This document shows positions 1-7,717 of a DNA stretch of 64,000 nt, in pieces. Origin of the DNA: Pseudomonas argentinensis. GTDB taxonomy: Bacteria; Pseudomonadota; Gammaproteobacteria; Pseudomonadales; Pseudomonadaceae. Within the stretch, counting starts at the first letter, position 1, and each line of letters begins with the position of its first letter. The translations under genes were made by a program, and so were the position numbers. The DNA is taken from contig NZ_CP056087.1 of the NCBI RefSeq assembly GCF_001839655.2, positions 3,472,001-3,536,000 on the forward strand, read 5' to 3'. The notes beneath the pieces are model-generated. The model was not told the DNA's origin and made no database searches. It saw only the letters and a program-made list of their open reading frames with translations.

Positions 1-94
1 GCTTTTCGATCTCCTGCCACTGGTCGGCCAGCGCGGTGGCCGCCTGGGTCAACAGCAGGCCAGCGGTCAGCAGTGCAATCAATCCCTTCTTCAT
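1..94 (-). CDS. Exported protein, N-terminus only (probable solute-binding protein)
   Basis: Only the first 31 codons lie in the window. The protein begins MKKGLIALLTAGLLL and continues through an Ala-rich stretch to an ALA-D site, a textbook Sec signal peptide with predicted cleavage after about residue 23. A GGGGTGA ribosome site lies just upstream of the chosen ATG. It shares leftward orientation with the RpiR regulator next door, and its upstream region carries a motif also found before hpxX. That makes a periplasmic solute-binding protein of an uptake system tied to the hpx genes the best guess. The family cannot be told from so short a piece. Confidence 0.5.
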   Translation of the reverse strand, partial: MKKGLIALLTAGLLLTQAATALADQWQEIEK

Positions 95-119
95 CGGCTT
101 CACCCCATCATCGTCAGTC

Positions 120-145
120 ATGAAACGAAAGATTCTTATATTTCG
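120..145. promoter_or_regulatory. Candidate RpiR operator upstream of the exported-protein gene
   Basis: ATGAAACGAAAG at 120-131 recurs, inverted, at 1209-1220 in the rpiR/hpxX intergenic region. Within it, CGAAA (126-130) and TTTCG (141-145) form an inverted repeat with a 10-base spacer. The site lies 26-51 bases upstream of the gene start at 94, where a regulator could act. Assigning it to the adjacent RpiR protein is inference from position and sharing. Confidence 0.45.
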
Positions 146-299
146 AATTTGCAACCAACGTGCCAGAGCACTTTCCGACCACGCTTCTCCGGAAAACCTC
201 GTGAATCCAGCCTTGCAAGCCAACAAAAACGGAGCTTACGAATAAGCGCTACAGCGTTCAAAGCGCCATAAAGAGGCAAAACACGCAATTCAAGCGCCA

Positions 300-324
300 C
301 AAAAAAGGGCGCCATCTGGCGCCC
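300..324 (-). terminator. Intrinsic terminator after the rpiR-family gene
   Basis: On the minus strand GGGCGCCA, a two-base loop and TGGCGCCC are followed by a run of six T. The hairpin sits about 30 bases past the stop codon of the RpiR-family gene, so it should end that transcript before the exported-protein gene. Confidence 0.75.
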
Positions 325-352
325 TTCGGTGTTCGCGCACCACGAAGGCGCA

Positions 353-1192
353 CTAACGTTGCTCCAATTCGTCCAGTTGCCCATACAGCCCGGCAATCTG
401 GTGGATGCGCTGACGCCCCTGGGTCAGTTGCTCGTGCAACAGCGCGTTGACCAACAGGTTGATCAGGCTGTTGGCGCTGGCATAGCTGTCGAATGCCGAC
501 ACGCTGTCCAGCGGCGTACACAGATGCCAATGCGCCAGTTCGATGACGCCCTGGGCCTGGGGCTCGCAGATCACCAGGGTGGGCACCTGCTGGGCCTGCA
601 GGGCTTGCAGCAGCGGGCGAATGATCCGCGGGCGACGCCGGAAGCCCAGCACCACCACCAGGTCGTCGGCGCTCAGATCCACCAGCTCTTCAGCCAGCGT
701 TTGCCCCGGCTGCGGCAACACCTGCGCCCCGCTGCGCACCTGCAGCAGTTGCTGGCGCAAGTGCAGGGCCACGGGAAAGGCATTGCGCATACCGACCACG
801 AAGACCCGCCGGCTACTGCCGAGCGCCCGGATCACCTCACCGAATTGCTCGGCATCGATGGCATTGACCCACTGGGTAAGGTTGGCCATCTCCTGCTTGT
901 AATGGCGGGCCAACAGGGTGTTGCCCTGCACCACGTCGCGGTTGTCGGCCACCGGCAGACCGCTCTGGCGCAGGTTGCGCTGTTCCTCGCGCATGTCCTT
1001 GTATTTCTCGTAGCCCAGGCGCTTGAACAACCGGCTGACGGTAGCCTTGGAGACCCCGGCAAGCCGCGCCAGCTCGGCGCTGTTGTAGCTGACCAGGTCA
1101 TCGTAGTGGTCGAGCACGAAGTCAGCGATGCGCTGCTCCTGTGGCGCGAGCTGTGCATAGTGACTGCGCAGACGTTCATCGAGTCGAGTCAT
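353..1192 (-). CDS. MurR/RpiR family transcriptional regulator
   Basis: A 279-residue regulator. Residues 1-80 form an RpiR-type helix-turn-helix (QRIADFVLDHY, then SAELARLAGVSKATVSRLFKRLGY). Residues from about 120 form a SIS sugar-isomerase-like sensing domain (VFVVGMRNAFPVALHLRQQLL, later LVVVLGFRRRPRIIRPLL). RpiR proteins usually sense a phosphorylated or small organic ligand and control neighbouring catabolic genes. Here the gene is divergent from hpxXYZ and follows the same strand as an exported protein, so it probably controls both. The start was taken at the ATG that directly precedes the TRLDERLRSHY segment. The ligand is unknown; an oxalurate- or ureide-related compound is a guess from context. 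Confidence 0.85.
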   Translation of the reverse strand: MTRLDERLRSHYAQLAPQEQRIADFVLDHYDDLVSYNSAELARLAGVSKATVSRLFKRLGYEKYKDMREEQRNLRQSGLPVADNRDVVQGNTLLARHYKQEMANLTQWVNAIDAEQFGEVIRALGSSRRVFVVGMRNAFPVALHLRQQLLQVRSGAQVLPQPGQTLAEELVDLSADDLVVVLGFRRRPRIIRPLLQALQAQQVPTLVICEPQAQGVIELAHWHLCTPLDSVSAFDSYASANSLINLLVNALLHEQLTQGRQRIHQIAGLYGQLDELEQR

Positions 1193-1206
1193 GGAAGGCG
1201 CCTTGT

Positions 1207-1221
1207 AACTTTCGTTTCATT
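1207..1221. promoter_or_regulatory. Candidate RpiR operator between rpiR-family gene and hpxX
   Basis: The reverse complement of ATGAAACGAAAG occupies 1209-1220, matching the site at 120-131 exactly over 12 bases. It lies 17 bases upstream of the regulator start and about 105 bases upstream of hpxX, so it could serve autoregulation and control of the divergent operon. Confidence 0.45.
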
Positions 1222-1324
1222 CGGTCGATGATATAGGAAGTACTCATCTGCCTGAAATCGCCACGCCTCAATTCATCGAAAGCGCACCGAGGTGCCGAGC
1301 CGCCACCTTCGCAAGGAGAACACC

Positions 1325-1513
1325 ATGACCCCGATCACCCCCGACTGGGCTGCCTATGTCGCCCAGATGGAACAGGTTCTGGCCCTGGAGCTGGACGACG
1401 CACGACGCCAGGAACTGCTCACCCAGTTCAGCCGCATCGCCGCGATGGCGGCGCCGCTGATGGCGTTCCCGCTCGATGATCGACTGGAAGTCGCCGGGGT
1501 GTACCAGGCATGA
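1325..1513 (+). CDS. hpxX: HpxX, small DUF4089 / AtzG-like subunit
   Basis: A 62-residue protein starting MTPITPDWAAYVAQM. The start is fixed by AAGGAGA seven bases upstream; an earlier in-frame start lacks such a site. Its size, helical composition and position before an amidase match the DUF4089 family (HpxX, AtzG). These resemble GatC and, in the AtzG-AtzE case, form a stable complex with the amidase needed for its folding or activity. It overlaps hpxY by four bases (ATGA), so the two are translationally coupled. In Klebsiella, hpxWXYZ is linked to oxalurate use in purine catabolism. No hpxW is visible here. Confidence 0.8.
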   Translation: MTPITPDWAAYVAQMEQVLALELDDARRQELLTQFSRIAAMAAPLMAFPLDDRLEVAGVYQA

Positions 1514-2919
1514 ATCCGGCCCTGCTTTCCATCAGCGAACTCAGAAAGGCCCTGGCGGCGGGCGAGCTCAGCGCCGGGGAAATCGCCGAGCACAGCCTGG
1601 CGGCGATCGAGCGCCATGATCCGGCGATCAACGCCTGGACGCAGATCACCGGGCAGCGCATGCGCGACGAGGCTGAGCGGCTGGATCGCCAACGACGGGA
1701 AGGCTCGCCCCTGCCGCCGCTGGCAGCGGTGCCTTATGCGGTGAAGAACCTGTTCGACGTCGCCGGCTACTCGACCCTGGCCGGCGCGCGGCTGTTCCAG
1801 GATCGACCGGCCGCGCCGGTCGACGCCTGGGCCGTGCGCCAGCTGTCGGCCAGTGGCGCCCTGCTCTCGGGGATGCTGAACATGGATGCCTACGCCTACG
1901 GCTTCACCACGGAGAACACCCACTTCGGCGCGACCCGCAACCCCCATGACCTCTCGCGCATCGCCGGTGGCTCCTCCGGCGGCTCGGCAGCGGCGGTGGC
2001 GGCCGGCCTGGTGAATTTCTCCCTGGGCAGCGACACCAACGGCTCCATTCGCGTGCCCGCCTCGTTGTGCGGAATCTTCGGCCTCAAGCCCACCTTTGGC
2101 CGGCTGTCGCGCAGCGGCTCGCACCCCTTCGTGGGCAGCCTCGACCATATCGGCCCGCTGGCGCGCAGCAGCGCCGACCTCGCCGCGGTCTACGACGCGC
2201 TGCAAGGCCTTGATCCGGCGGACGGCTTCCAGGCCAGCCAGCCCGCGCACGCCGTGTCGGCGCTGCTGGAGCGCGACCACGATGGCCTGCGCGTCGGCGT
2301 GCTCGGCGGTTACTTTCAGCAGTGGTGCGACGATAGCGCGCGCGACGCCGTAGCCCGGGCGGCCAAGGCCCTGAACGCCAGCGAAGAAATCACCCTGGCG
2401 GACGCCGAACTGGCGCGTACGTCGGCATTCATCATCAGCGCATCGGAAGGCGGCAACGCCTACCTGCCGGCACTGCGCCGCGCCCCGGAGGTTTTCGAGC
2501 CGCTGTCACGGGAGCGCCTGCTGGCCGGCGCGATGATTCCCGCCGCCTGGTACGTGCAGGCCCAGCGCTTCCGGCGCCACTTCCAGCAGCAGGTACTGCC
2601 GCTGTTCAACGGCATCGATGTGCTGATCGCCCCCGCGACGCCCACCAGCGCCACGCCCATCGGCCAGGAAACCCTGCGCATCAATGGCGTCGACCTGCCA
2701 ACCCGCGCCAGCATGGGCATGCTGGCGCAGCCGATTTCCTTTCTCGGCCTGCCGGTGGTCAGCGTACCCCTGCGTGCGGCCAACGGCCTGCCGATCGGCG
2801 TGCAGCTGATCGCTGCGCCCTTCAAGGAAGAGGTATGCCTGCGCGCTGCCGCTGCGCTGGAGCGCCAGGGTATCGCGCAAGCCCAAGCCGTGAATCTGGA
2901 GTGCAGCCATGAGCCCTGA
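1510..2919 (+). CDS. hpxY: AtzE/HpxY family amidohydrolase (amidase signature)
   Basis: A 469-residue amidase-signature enzyme. The Ser-cisSer-Lys triad is intact: Lys79 in VPYAVKN, Ser155 in AGGSSGGS, and Ser179 in GSDTNGSIRVP. It is the catalytic partner of the upstream AtzG-like protein. AtzE hydrolyses 1-carboxybiuret in cyanuric acid degradation, while HpxY is associated with oxalurate catabolism. The downstream hpxZ favours the oxalurate role. It is translationally coupled at both ends, overlapping hpxX by 4 and hpxZ by 11 bases. The exact substrate is not readable from sequence; amide hydrolysis is secure. Confidence 0.85.
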   Translation: MNPALLSISELRKALAAGELSAGEIAEHSLAAIERHDPAINAWTQITGQRMRDEAERLDRQRREGSPLPPLAAVPYAVKNLFDVAGYSTLAGARLFQDRPAAPVDAWAVRQLSASGALLSGMLNMDAYAYGFTTENTHFGATRNPHDLSRIAGGSSGGSAAAVAAGLVNFSLGSDTNGSIRVPASLCGIFGLKPTFGRLSRSGSHPFVGSLDHIGPLARSSADLAAVYDALQGLDPADGFQASQPAHAVSALLERDHDGLRVGVLGGYFQQWCDDSARDAVARAAKALNASEEITLADAELARTSAFIISASEGGNAYLPALRRAPEVFEPLSRERLLAGAMIPAAWYVQAQRFRRHFQQQVLPLFNGIDVLIAPATPTSATPIGQETLRINGVDLPTRASMGMLAQPISFLGLPVVSVPLRAANGLPIGVQLIAAPFKEEVCLRAAAALERQGIAQAQAVNLECSHEP

Positions 2920-3292
2920 ACAACTGGACCTGCCCGCCGTGCGGGCCGAAGTCACCGCTGCCTTCCAGCGCTACGAACAGGCGTTGATCAGCAATGATAT
3001 CGCCGTGCTCGACGAGCTGTTCTGGCACGACCCGCGCACGGTTCGCCTGGGGGCCGCCGAGAACCTCTACGGCATCGACGAGATCCGCGCATTCCGCGCC
3101 GCGCGACCAGCCGCCGGCCTGCACCGCGAATTGCACAACACGGTGATCACCACCTACGGCGAGGACTTCGCCGTATGCAGCACCGAGTTCACCCGGGAGG
3201 GCAGCCGGCGCATCGGCCGCCAGCAGCAGAGCTGGGTGAAACTGGACGGCCAGTGGCGCATCGTCGCCGCCCAGGTCAGCCTGATGAGCTGA
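2909..3292 (+). CDS. hpxZ: HpxZ, DUF3225 / SnoaL-like protein
   Basis: A 127-residue protein matching the DUF3225 (HpxZ) family, a small NTF2/SnoaL-like alpha+beta fold (FQRYEQALISNDIAVLDELFWHDP, then GIDEIRAFRAARP and STEFTREG). In Klebsiella HpxZ is part of the oxalurate operon, but its biochemical role is not settled. The gene starts inside hpxY, overlapping by 11 bases, and closes the three-gene operon. No terminator is obvious in the 148 bases before mupP, so read-through into mupP is possible. Confidence 0.8.
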   Translation: MSPEQLDLPAVRAEVTAAFQRYEQALISNDIAVLDELFWHDPRTVRLGAAENLYGIDEIRAFRAARPAAGLHRELHNTVITTYGEDFAVCSTEFTREGSRRIGRQQQSWVKLDGQWRIVAAQVSLMS

Positions 3293-3440
3293 GCGGCTGC
3301 GCGCTGCGACAAACTGACATAGAGTAGGAGCACCTGTTCCGCCCCATCGGGCATCGTAAACTGGCAACATGCGCTTCATGCCCGTTACCCACGCCAGTGT
3401 GGCCACACGCCACGCTAGACTCGAATTCCAAGGAGGCCTG

Positions 3441-4112
3441 ATGCGCTTGCGCGCGGTTCTTTTCGACATGGATGGCACGCTGCTCGACAGCGCGCCGGAC
3501 TTCATCGCCATCTGCCAGGCCATGCGCGCCGAGCGCGGCCTGCCGCCGGTGGAAGAAAAGCTGATTCGCGACCACGTCTCCGGTGGCGCCCGGGCGATGA
3601 TCCTCAACGCCTTCGACATCGACCCGATGAGCCCGGGTTTCGAAGCCTTGCGCCTGGAGTTCCTGGAACGTTACCAGGACCATTGCGCGGTGCTGACCCG
3701 TCCCTACGAGGGCATCGAGCCGCTGCTCGAGGACATCGAGCGGGCCAAGCTGCTCTGGGGCGTGGTGACCAACAAGCCGCTGCGTTTCGCCGAGCCGATC
3801 ATGCAGCGCCTGGGCCTTGCCGAGCGCTCCTCGATCCTGATCTGCCCGGACCACGTGACCCGCAGCAAGCCGGACCCCGAGCCGATGATCCTGGCCTGCT
3901 CGACCCTCAAGCTCGACCCGGCCAGCGTGCTGTTCGTCGGCGACGACCTGCGCGACATCGAATCCGGCCGCGACGCCGGCACCAAGACCGCGGCGGTCAC
4001 CTACGGCTACATCCACCCCGACGACAACCCCCGTCACTGGGGCGCCGACGTGGTGGTCGATCATCCGTTGGAACTGCGCAAGGTGCTCGATCAGGCGCTG
4101 TGCAGCTGCTGA
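3441..4112 (+). CDS. mupP: N-acetylmuramic acid 6-phosphate phosphatase MupP (HAD family)
   Basis: A 223-residue HAD phosphatase. Motif I is DMDGT (catalytic Asp9 and Asp11), motif II VVTNKP, then KPDPEPM with the conserved Lys, and motif [18 protein letters not shown]. Older annotations call this family phosphoglycolate phosphatase. In Pseudomonas the copy next to yciK is MupP, which dephosphorylates MurNAc-6-P in the AmgK/MurU cell-wall recycling route and so affects fosfomycin tolerance. The start follows AGGAGG with a four-base gap; a longer in-frame reading to 3369 lacks support. In P. aeruginosa, ubiG normally sits just upstream, but here the hpx operon takes that place. Confidence 0.85.
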   Translation: MRLRAVLFDMDGTLLDSAPDFIAICQAMRAERGLPPVEEKLIRDHVSGGARAMILNAFDIDPMSPGFEALRLEFLERYQDHCAVLTRPYEGIEPLLEDIERAKLLWGVVTNKPLRFAEPIMQRLGLAERSSILICPDHVTRSKPDPEPMILACSTLKLDPASVLFVGDDLRDIESGRDAGTKTAAVTYGYIHPDDNPRHWGADVVVDHPLELRKVLDQALCSC

Positions 4113-4115
4113 GCC

Positions 4116-4150
4116 GCAAGCTGCAAGCTGCAAGCTGCAAGCTGCAAGCA
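4116..4150 (+). repeat. Five tandem copies of the heptamer GCAAGCT
   Basis: Four perfect GCAAGCT units and a fifth ending in A begin four bases after the mupP stop. A complementary stretch (GCTTGAAGCTTG, 4204-4215) lies further on, so the mupP-yciK gap could fold into a long hairpin. Simple repeats of this kind vary easily in copy number by slippage. Confidence 0.8.
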
Positions 4151-4236
4151 AAGTGACGACTCACGCTTTCCAGACATCAATGGCTTTTGCTTGAGGCTCA
4201 GGGCTTGAAGCTTGCCGCTCTTCGAAGGAGCCTTCC

Positions 4237-4977
4237 ATGTTCGATTACAGCGCCCGCCCCGACCTGCTCAAGGATCGCGTGATCCTGGTGACCGGCGCGG
4301 GCCGGGGGATCGGCGCCGCCGCGGCGCGTACCTACGCGGCCCACGGCGCCACCGTGCTGCTGCTGGGCAAGAGTGAAGAGAACCTGGCGCGCACCTACGA
4401 TGCCATTGAAGGAGCCGGCCATCCGCAACCGGTGGTAATCCCCTTCGACCTGGAGACTGCGCTGCCGCACCAGTACGACGAACTGGCGGCGATGGTCGAA
4501 AAGGCGTTCGGCAAACTCGACGGCCTGCTGCACAACGCCTCGATCATCGGCCCGCGCACGCCGCTGGAGCAGCTGTCGGGCGACAATTTCATGCGCGTCA
4601 TGCAGGTCAACGTCAACGCCATGTTCATGCTCACCAGCACGCTGCTGCCGCTGCTCAAGCTGTCCACCGATGCCTCGGTGGTGTTCACCTCCAGCAGTGT
4701 CGGCCGCAAGGGCCGTGCCTACTGGGGGGCCTACGCGGTGTCCAAGTTCGCCACCGAAGGGCTGATGCAGGTGATGGCCGATGAGGTCGACGGCATCACC
4801 GCGATTCGCGCCAACAGCGTCAACCCGGGCGGCACCCGCACCGACATGCGCGCCCAGGCCTACCCGGGGGAAGACCCGCAGACCCGGCCGACGCCAGAGG
4901 CCATCATGCCGGTCTATCTCTACCTGATGGGGCCGGACAGCCAGGGCACCAACGGCCAGGCATTCGACGCGCAGTAA
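4237..4977 (+). CDS. YciK family short-chain dehydrogenase/reductase
   Basis: A 246-residue classical SDR. It has the NAD(P)-binding TGAGRGIGAAAARTYA near residue 20, HNASI (the NAG motif variant), and the catalytic YxxxK in YWGAYAVSK with an upstream Ser. The family (E. coli YciK) has no established substrate. The gene follows mupP, as in P. aeruginosa, and has an AAGGAG site before its ATG. The tail GTNGQAFDAQ is typical of the family. Confidence 0.85.
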   Translation: MFDYSARPDLLKDRVILVTGAGRGIGAAAARTYAAHGATVLLLGKSEENLARTYDAIEGAGHPQPVVIPFDLETALPHQYDELAAMVEKAFGKLDGLLHNASIIGPRTPLEQLSGDNFMRVMQVNVNAMFMLTSTLLPLLKLSTDASVVFTSSSVGRKGRAYWGAYAVSKFATEGLMQVMADEVDGITAIRANSVNPGGTRTDMRAQAYPGEDPQTRPTPEAIMPVYLYLMGPDSQGTNGQAFDAQ

Positions 4978-5240
4978 CCGTTGCGGCAGATGCCCTGCAG
5001 CCGATTTGTGCTCTCCTCTTTTTCATCGACGGTGGCTGCGACATTAATTTGTCGCGGCCATATGGAAAGCGGCAATTGCTTGCCGTGAATCTGACGGCCG
5101 ATTGCCATCAATGGCTCTCTGCCTCCATCCAGTCGTCGCAACCCATTGAACCTCAAGGCTTTCAGGCAAGCCTAAAAGACTGGCACGAAATTAGCTCTGT
5201 AGCTCACAAGCTGCAACGAAGCGCCAGAGGTTCAAAAAAA

Positions 5241-6164
5241 ATGGTTCCACCCAGCCAGAAAAACACGATCGATTTCGACGCTGCCAAACTGCAGCGCCTC
5301 GGTTTCTCACCCCGCAAGGAGCAGACCCGCCCGGTCAGCCTGGCGCAACTGCATCAGCGCCTTGGCCTGCAGCTGCAGACCAGCCTGGACGGCGAGCGCA
5401 TCCTCGCCCTCTTCTTTCGCGAGCTGCAGCATCTGGTTCCGGTGGACTCGCTGGGCTATCAGCACTCGAGCAGCGACCTGCGCCTGGACTTCGGCCAGCA
5501 GGCCAATCACTCGGCCACCTACCGCCTCAGTCACGAGAGCGAGTACCTGGGCGAGCTGACGTTCCGGCGCCGCCAGCGCTTCTCCGATCACGAACTGGCG
5601 CAGCTCGAGTCCCTGCTGGCCAGCCTCATGTATCCGCTGCGCAACGCCCTGCTCTACCGCGTGGCGATCCAGAGCGCGTTACGTGACCCGTTGACCAACA
5701 CCGGCAACCGGATCGCCATGGATCAGATGCTGGGCCGCGAGATCGAACTGGCGCGTCGCAACGGCCAGCCCTTGTCGGTGCTGATGCTGGATATCGATCA
5801 CTTCAAGGGCATCAACGATAAGCATGGTCACAGCGCCGGTGATGAAGTGCTCAAGGCCGTCGCCACCACCCTCAAGGATCAGCTGCGCAACATCGACATG
5901 GTGTTCCGCTATGGCGGCGAGGAATTCGTGGTGCTGCTGTCCGGCACCCCGCGCGAGGGCGCGCAGCTGGTCGGCGAGCGCTTGCGTGAGGCGGTACTGG
6001 GCTTGCAGTGCGTGGTTCAGGGCCGACCGGTGAAGATGTCCATCAGCCTGGGCTGCGCCACCCTGGAACTCGGCGAGTCCGTGGACAGCCTGCTCAACCG
6101 CGCCGACAAGGCGCTGTACAGCGCCAAGCGCAGCGGCCGCAATTGCCTGGCCATGGCCGTCTGA
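5241..6164 (+). CDS. Diguanylate cyclase with N-terminal GAF-like region
   Basis: A 307-residue protein. A GAF-like sensory region (about residues 32-135) precedes a complete GGDEF domain. The active site is GGEEF at 225-229. An RxxD inhibitory site (RNID, 216-219) stands five residues before it, so it should make c-di-GMP under product inhibition. There is no membrane segment, so it is cytosolic. The reading frame extends upstream to 5049, but the ATG at 5241 gives the length I recall for the PAO1 homologue and has a GAGG upstream. The signal sensed is unknown. Confidence 0.85.
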   Translation: MVPPSQKNTIDFDAAKLQRLGFSPRKEQTRPVSLAQLHQRLGLQLQTSLDGERILALFFRELQHLVPVDSLGYQHSSSDLRLDFGQQANHSATYRLSHESEYLGELTFRRRQRFSDHELAQLESLLASLMYPLRNALLYRVAIQSALRDPLTNTGNRIAMDQMLGREIELARRNGQPLSVLMLDIDHFKGINDKHGHSAGDEVLKAVATTLKDQLRNIDMVFRYGGEEFVVLLSGTPREGAQLVGERLREAVLGLQCVVQGRPVKMSISLGCATLELGESVDSLLNRADKALYSAKRSGRNCLAMAV

Positions 6165-6187
6165 CGAGCCCGCCAGCGCCCCTACGA

Positions 6188-6222
6188 AAAAGGGCCCCAT
6201 CGGTGACGATTGGGGCCCTTTT
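6188..6222. terminator. Bidirectional terminator between the GGDEF gene and rluB
   Basis: AAAAGGGCCCCA and TGGGGCCCTTTT form a perfect 12-bp stem around an 11-base loop. Each strand ends in a T-run, so the hairpin can stop both convergent genes. Confidence 0.85.
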
Positions 6223-6241
6223 CGTGCCAGGCGTCAGCCTG

Positions 6242-7396
6242 TCACTGTGGCTTGCGGCTGCCGCGGCCGAAACCCGGACGCTGGCCATCACCAGCCGGGC
6301 GGCTACGGCGGTTGTCGCCACCGGCCGGCTTGCGTGGCGCCCGATCACTCGACTCGGCACGCTCGCCACGCGGCTTGCCCGGCTTCTTGCCGACATCGCG
6401 CGGGCGCTCGGCAACCGGCGTACCACGGGCCGCTTCACCCCGTGGCGTGCGCGGTGCACGGCTGGGGCGCTCGCCCTGCTCGTCACGCGAGCTGCGCTGC
6501 GCCGGCCCACCATTGGCGGGGCGCAGGCTGCGGGCCGGGCGCTCGCCGCGGCCAACCGGCTTGGCGGCCTTGCGCTGCAGGCGGTCGAGCTTGTCGCGGG
6601 TCTTTTCCTTCATTTCCGGCAGGGCGACCGGCTTGAGGCCGACCTCTTCGCTGAGAATGTCGACTTCGCGCTGGCTCATCTCGCGCCAGCGGCCCATGGG
6701 CAGATCGGAGGTCATGAACACCGGGCCGAAGCGCACGCGCTTCAGGCGGCTGACCACCAACCCCTGGGATTCCCACAGACGGCGTACTTCGCGGTTACGA
6801 CCTTCCATGACCACGCAGTGGTACCAGTGGTTGAAGCCTTCACCACCCGGCGCTTCCTTGATGTCGGTGAACTTGGCCGGGCCGTCCTCGAGCATCACGC
6901 CCGCCTTGAGGCGATCGATCATCTCCTCGTCCACCTCACCGCGTACGCGCACGGCGTATTCACGGTCCATCTGGTAGGACGGGTGCATCAGGCGGTTGGC
7001 CAGCTCACCGTCGGTGGTGAACATCAACAGGCCGGTGGTGTTGATGTCCAGGCGGCCGATGTTGATCCAGCGGCCTTCTTTCGGACGTGGCAGGCGGTCG
7101 AACACGGTGGGGCGACCTTCCGGATCGTCGCGGGTGCAGATCTCGCCGTCGGGCTTGTTGTAGATCAGCACGCGGCGCACGGTTTCCGTCGCCTCTTCGC
7201 GACGCAACAAACGACCATCGACGGAGATGGCGTCATGCAGATCGACACGCTGGCCGAGGCTGGCATCGTTGCCGTTGACCTTGACGCGGCCGGCGGTGAT
7301 CCAGGCTTCGATTTCGCGGCGCGAGGCCAGGCCCATGCGCGCCAGGACCTTTTGCAGTTTTTCCCCAGCGGGGCTGTATTCTTCGGTTTCACTCAT
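6242..7396 (-). CDS. rluB: 23S rRNA pseudouridine(2605) synthase RluB
   Basis: A 384-residue pseudouridine synthase. An S4 RNA-binding domain (about 10-65) is followed by an RsuA/RluB catalytic domain with GRLDINTTGL at 114-123 (catalytic Asp117). RluB modifies U2605 in the peptidyl-transferase region of 23S rRNA. From about residue 265 the protein is a long, low-complexity Arg/Gly/Pro/Lys tail (RGERPARS, RPRDVGKKPGKPRGER), probably disordered and RNA-binding, as in other Pseudomonas RluB proteins. The end of the gene meets the terminator shared with the GGDEF gene. Confidence 0.9.
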   Translation of the reverse strand: MSETEEYSPAGEKLQKVLARMGLASRREIEAWITAGRVKVNGNDASLGQRVDLHDAISVDGRLLRREEATETVRRVLIYNKPDGEICTRDDPEGRPTVFDRLPRPKEGRWINIGRLDINTTGLLMFTTDGELANRLMHPSYQMDREYAVRVRGEVDEEMIDRLKAGVMLEDGPAKFTDIKEAPGGEGFNHWYHCVVMEGRNREVRRLWESQGLVVSRLKRVRFGPVFMTSDLPMGRWREMSQREVDILSEEVGLKPVALPEMKEKTRDKLDRLQRKAAKPVGRGERPARSLRPANGGPAQRSSRDEQGERPSRAPRTPRGEAARGTPVAERPRDVGKKPGKPRGERAESSDRAPRKPAGGDNRRSRPAGDGQRPGFGRGSRKPQ

Positions 7397-7537
7397 CTGG
7401 GCACCTCCCGGTGTTTTCTGGTGATGGGACGATCAAGTCGTCGAAGGGGCGCGAATCATACGCGGATCGGACGCAGGAAGCACCTGGCAGCAGAGCATAG
7501 CCGGCGAGTGGTTCAACGCCTGACCGCTGGTCGGCGG

Positions 7538-7717
7538 CTAGCGTTTGCGGCGCGCCTTGCTGCCCATCGCCAGCAGGCGCATGTCGGCCTCGGCGATGAC
7601 CAGACGCTGCTCGGCCTTGTCGAGCTTCTTCCAGGCCTTGATTTCCGCCTTGCTGCGCCCGCAGCCGAGGCAGATGCCGTCATCGAACTTGCAGACGCTG
7701 ATGCAGGGGTCCTTCAT
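7538..7717 (-). CDS. DUF1289 family small cysteine protein
   Basis: A 59-residue protein starting MKDPCISVCKFDDGICLGC and ending in a basic tail. The pattern CxxxC...CxxC is the signature of DUF1289, a family likely to bind metal; its role is unknown. The ATG overlaps the scpB stop by four bases, so it is translated as the last member of the scpA-scpB group. It is too short for many ORF filters, but family match and coupling make it secure. Confidence 0.85.
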   Translation of the reverse strand: MKDPCISVCKFDDGICLGCGRSKAEIKAWKKLDKAEQRLVIAEADMRLLAMGSKARRKR

